A stretch of 56,479 bases of DNA. Source: an uncultured Methanomassiliicoccaceae archaeon (GTDB taxonomy: Archaea; Thermoplasmatota; Thermoplasmata; Methanomassiliicoccales; Methanomethylophilaceae). The DNA lies in the NCBI GenBank assembly GCA_905187815.1, contig CAJJJM010000008.1:1-56479 (forward strand), written 5' to 3'. Shown here in pieces: positions 56,406 through 56,479 of this stretch. Position numbers and translations under genes: made by a program. Position 1 is the first letter of the stretch, and each line of letters opens with the position of its first letter. The notes below the pieces were generated by a model. The model saw only the letters and a list, made by a program, of their open reading frames with translations, was not told the DNA's origin and did not search any database.

Positions 56406-56479
56406 GTGAGTGATAGAGTGAGTGATAGAGTGAGTGATAGAGTGAGTGATAGAGTGAGTGATAGAGTGAGTGATAGAGT
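56406..56479. repeat. 12-bp tandem repeat running into the window end
   Basis: GTGAGTGATAGA is repeated six times without change plus two bases to the last position. No protein or CRISPR can be assigned; the repeat probably caused the assembly to stop here. Confidence 0.9.

Noticed and set aside
56406..56479. CRISPR array
   Set aside because: The unit is only 12 bp, directly tandem and without spacers; no cas gene is in the window.

Overview
The window looks like a GC-rich (about 60%) contig from a methanogenic archaeon of the Thermoplasmatota, most likely a gut- or rumen-type Methanomassiliicoccales. The evidence is archaeal: an archaeal-type S-adenosylmethionine synthetase, ribosomal protein L40e, FEN1 with a C-terminal PIP box, archaeal topoisomerase I with zinc fingers, RNase Z, an archaeal-type IleRS, a response regulator with DUF835, NikR and HypA/HypD, and both subunits of the AcnX-type mevalonate-5-phosphate dehydratase. 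TATA-like boxes about 25-30 bases before many ATGs suggest leaderless transcripts. Both ends look like assembly ends: the left end starts inside a gene duplicated at 18.6 kb, and the right end runs into a 12-bp tandem repeat.

Positions 1-18,881 are accessory DNA. They hold orphan 'immunity-type' proteins known from polymorphic-toxin loci: two SUFU/DUF2185 proteins (one cut by the window start), two DUF4241 proteins (one 5'-truncated), an FGE-like protein, an LRR protein with an Imm26-like N-terminus, and small unknowns. No toxin is visible. Next come an AT-richer block (5.2-9.4 kb) with three unknown genes (one HExxH protein, one possible nuclease), a frameshifted DUF1508 gene and a HAD phosphatase. 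Last are remnants of two rolling-circle plasmids: two HUH-type Rep proteins with small acidic Cys-rich satellite genes, an MNT/HEPN toxin-antitoxin pair and candidate origin hairpins. A recombination joint at about 13,018 removed the 5' ends of both rep1 and the second DUF4241 gene.

From 18.9 kb on the content is mostly chromosomal: an ArsR regulator, mntP, DUF1848, MGMT and an AlkD-like protein (DNA repair); hypA-hypD next to nth and folC; two RimK-like ATP-grasp enzymes facing an asparagine-synthetase-like protein; nikR; topA; enolase; a DUF835 response regulator; rpl40e; a TIM-barrel isomerase-like protein; metK facing an XRE-CBS regulator; RNase Z; ribulose-phosphate epimerase; fen1; DUF3793 under a candidate metal-repressor box; TatD-like and E1-like (TcdA) proteins; a membrane transglutaminase-like protein; ileS; a frameshifted winged-helix gene; a DUF126-Nudix fusion with its AcnX large subunit; a CrcB fluoride channel; a MarR-MATE operon; and a small Cys-rich protein.

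The most noteworthy points are: (i) orphan bacterial-type immunity genes collected in an archaeon and interleaved with rolling-circle replicons; (ii) a fusion of the mevalonate-5-phosphate dehydratase small subunit to a Nudix hydrolase; (iii) a nearly identical 17-bp inverted repeat overlapping the TATA box of two distant promoters; (iv) an uncharacterised three-gene island at 5.2-7.9 kb; and (v) several single-base frame breaks that are either gene decay or sequencing errors.
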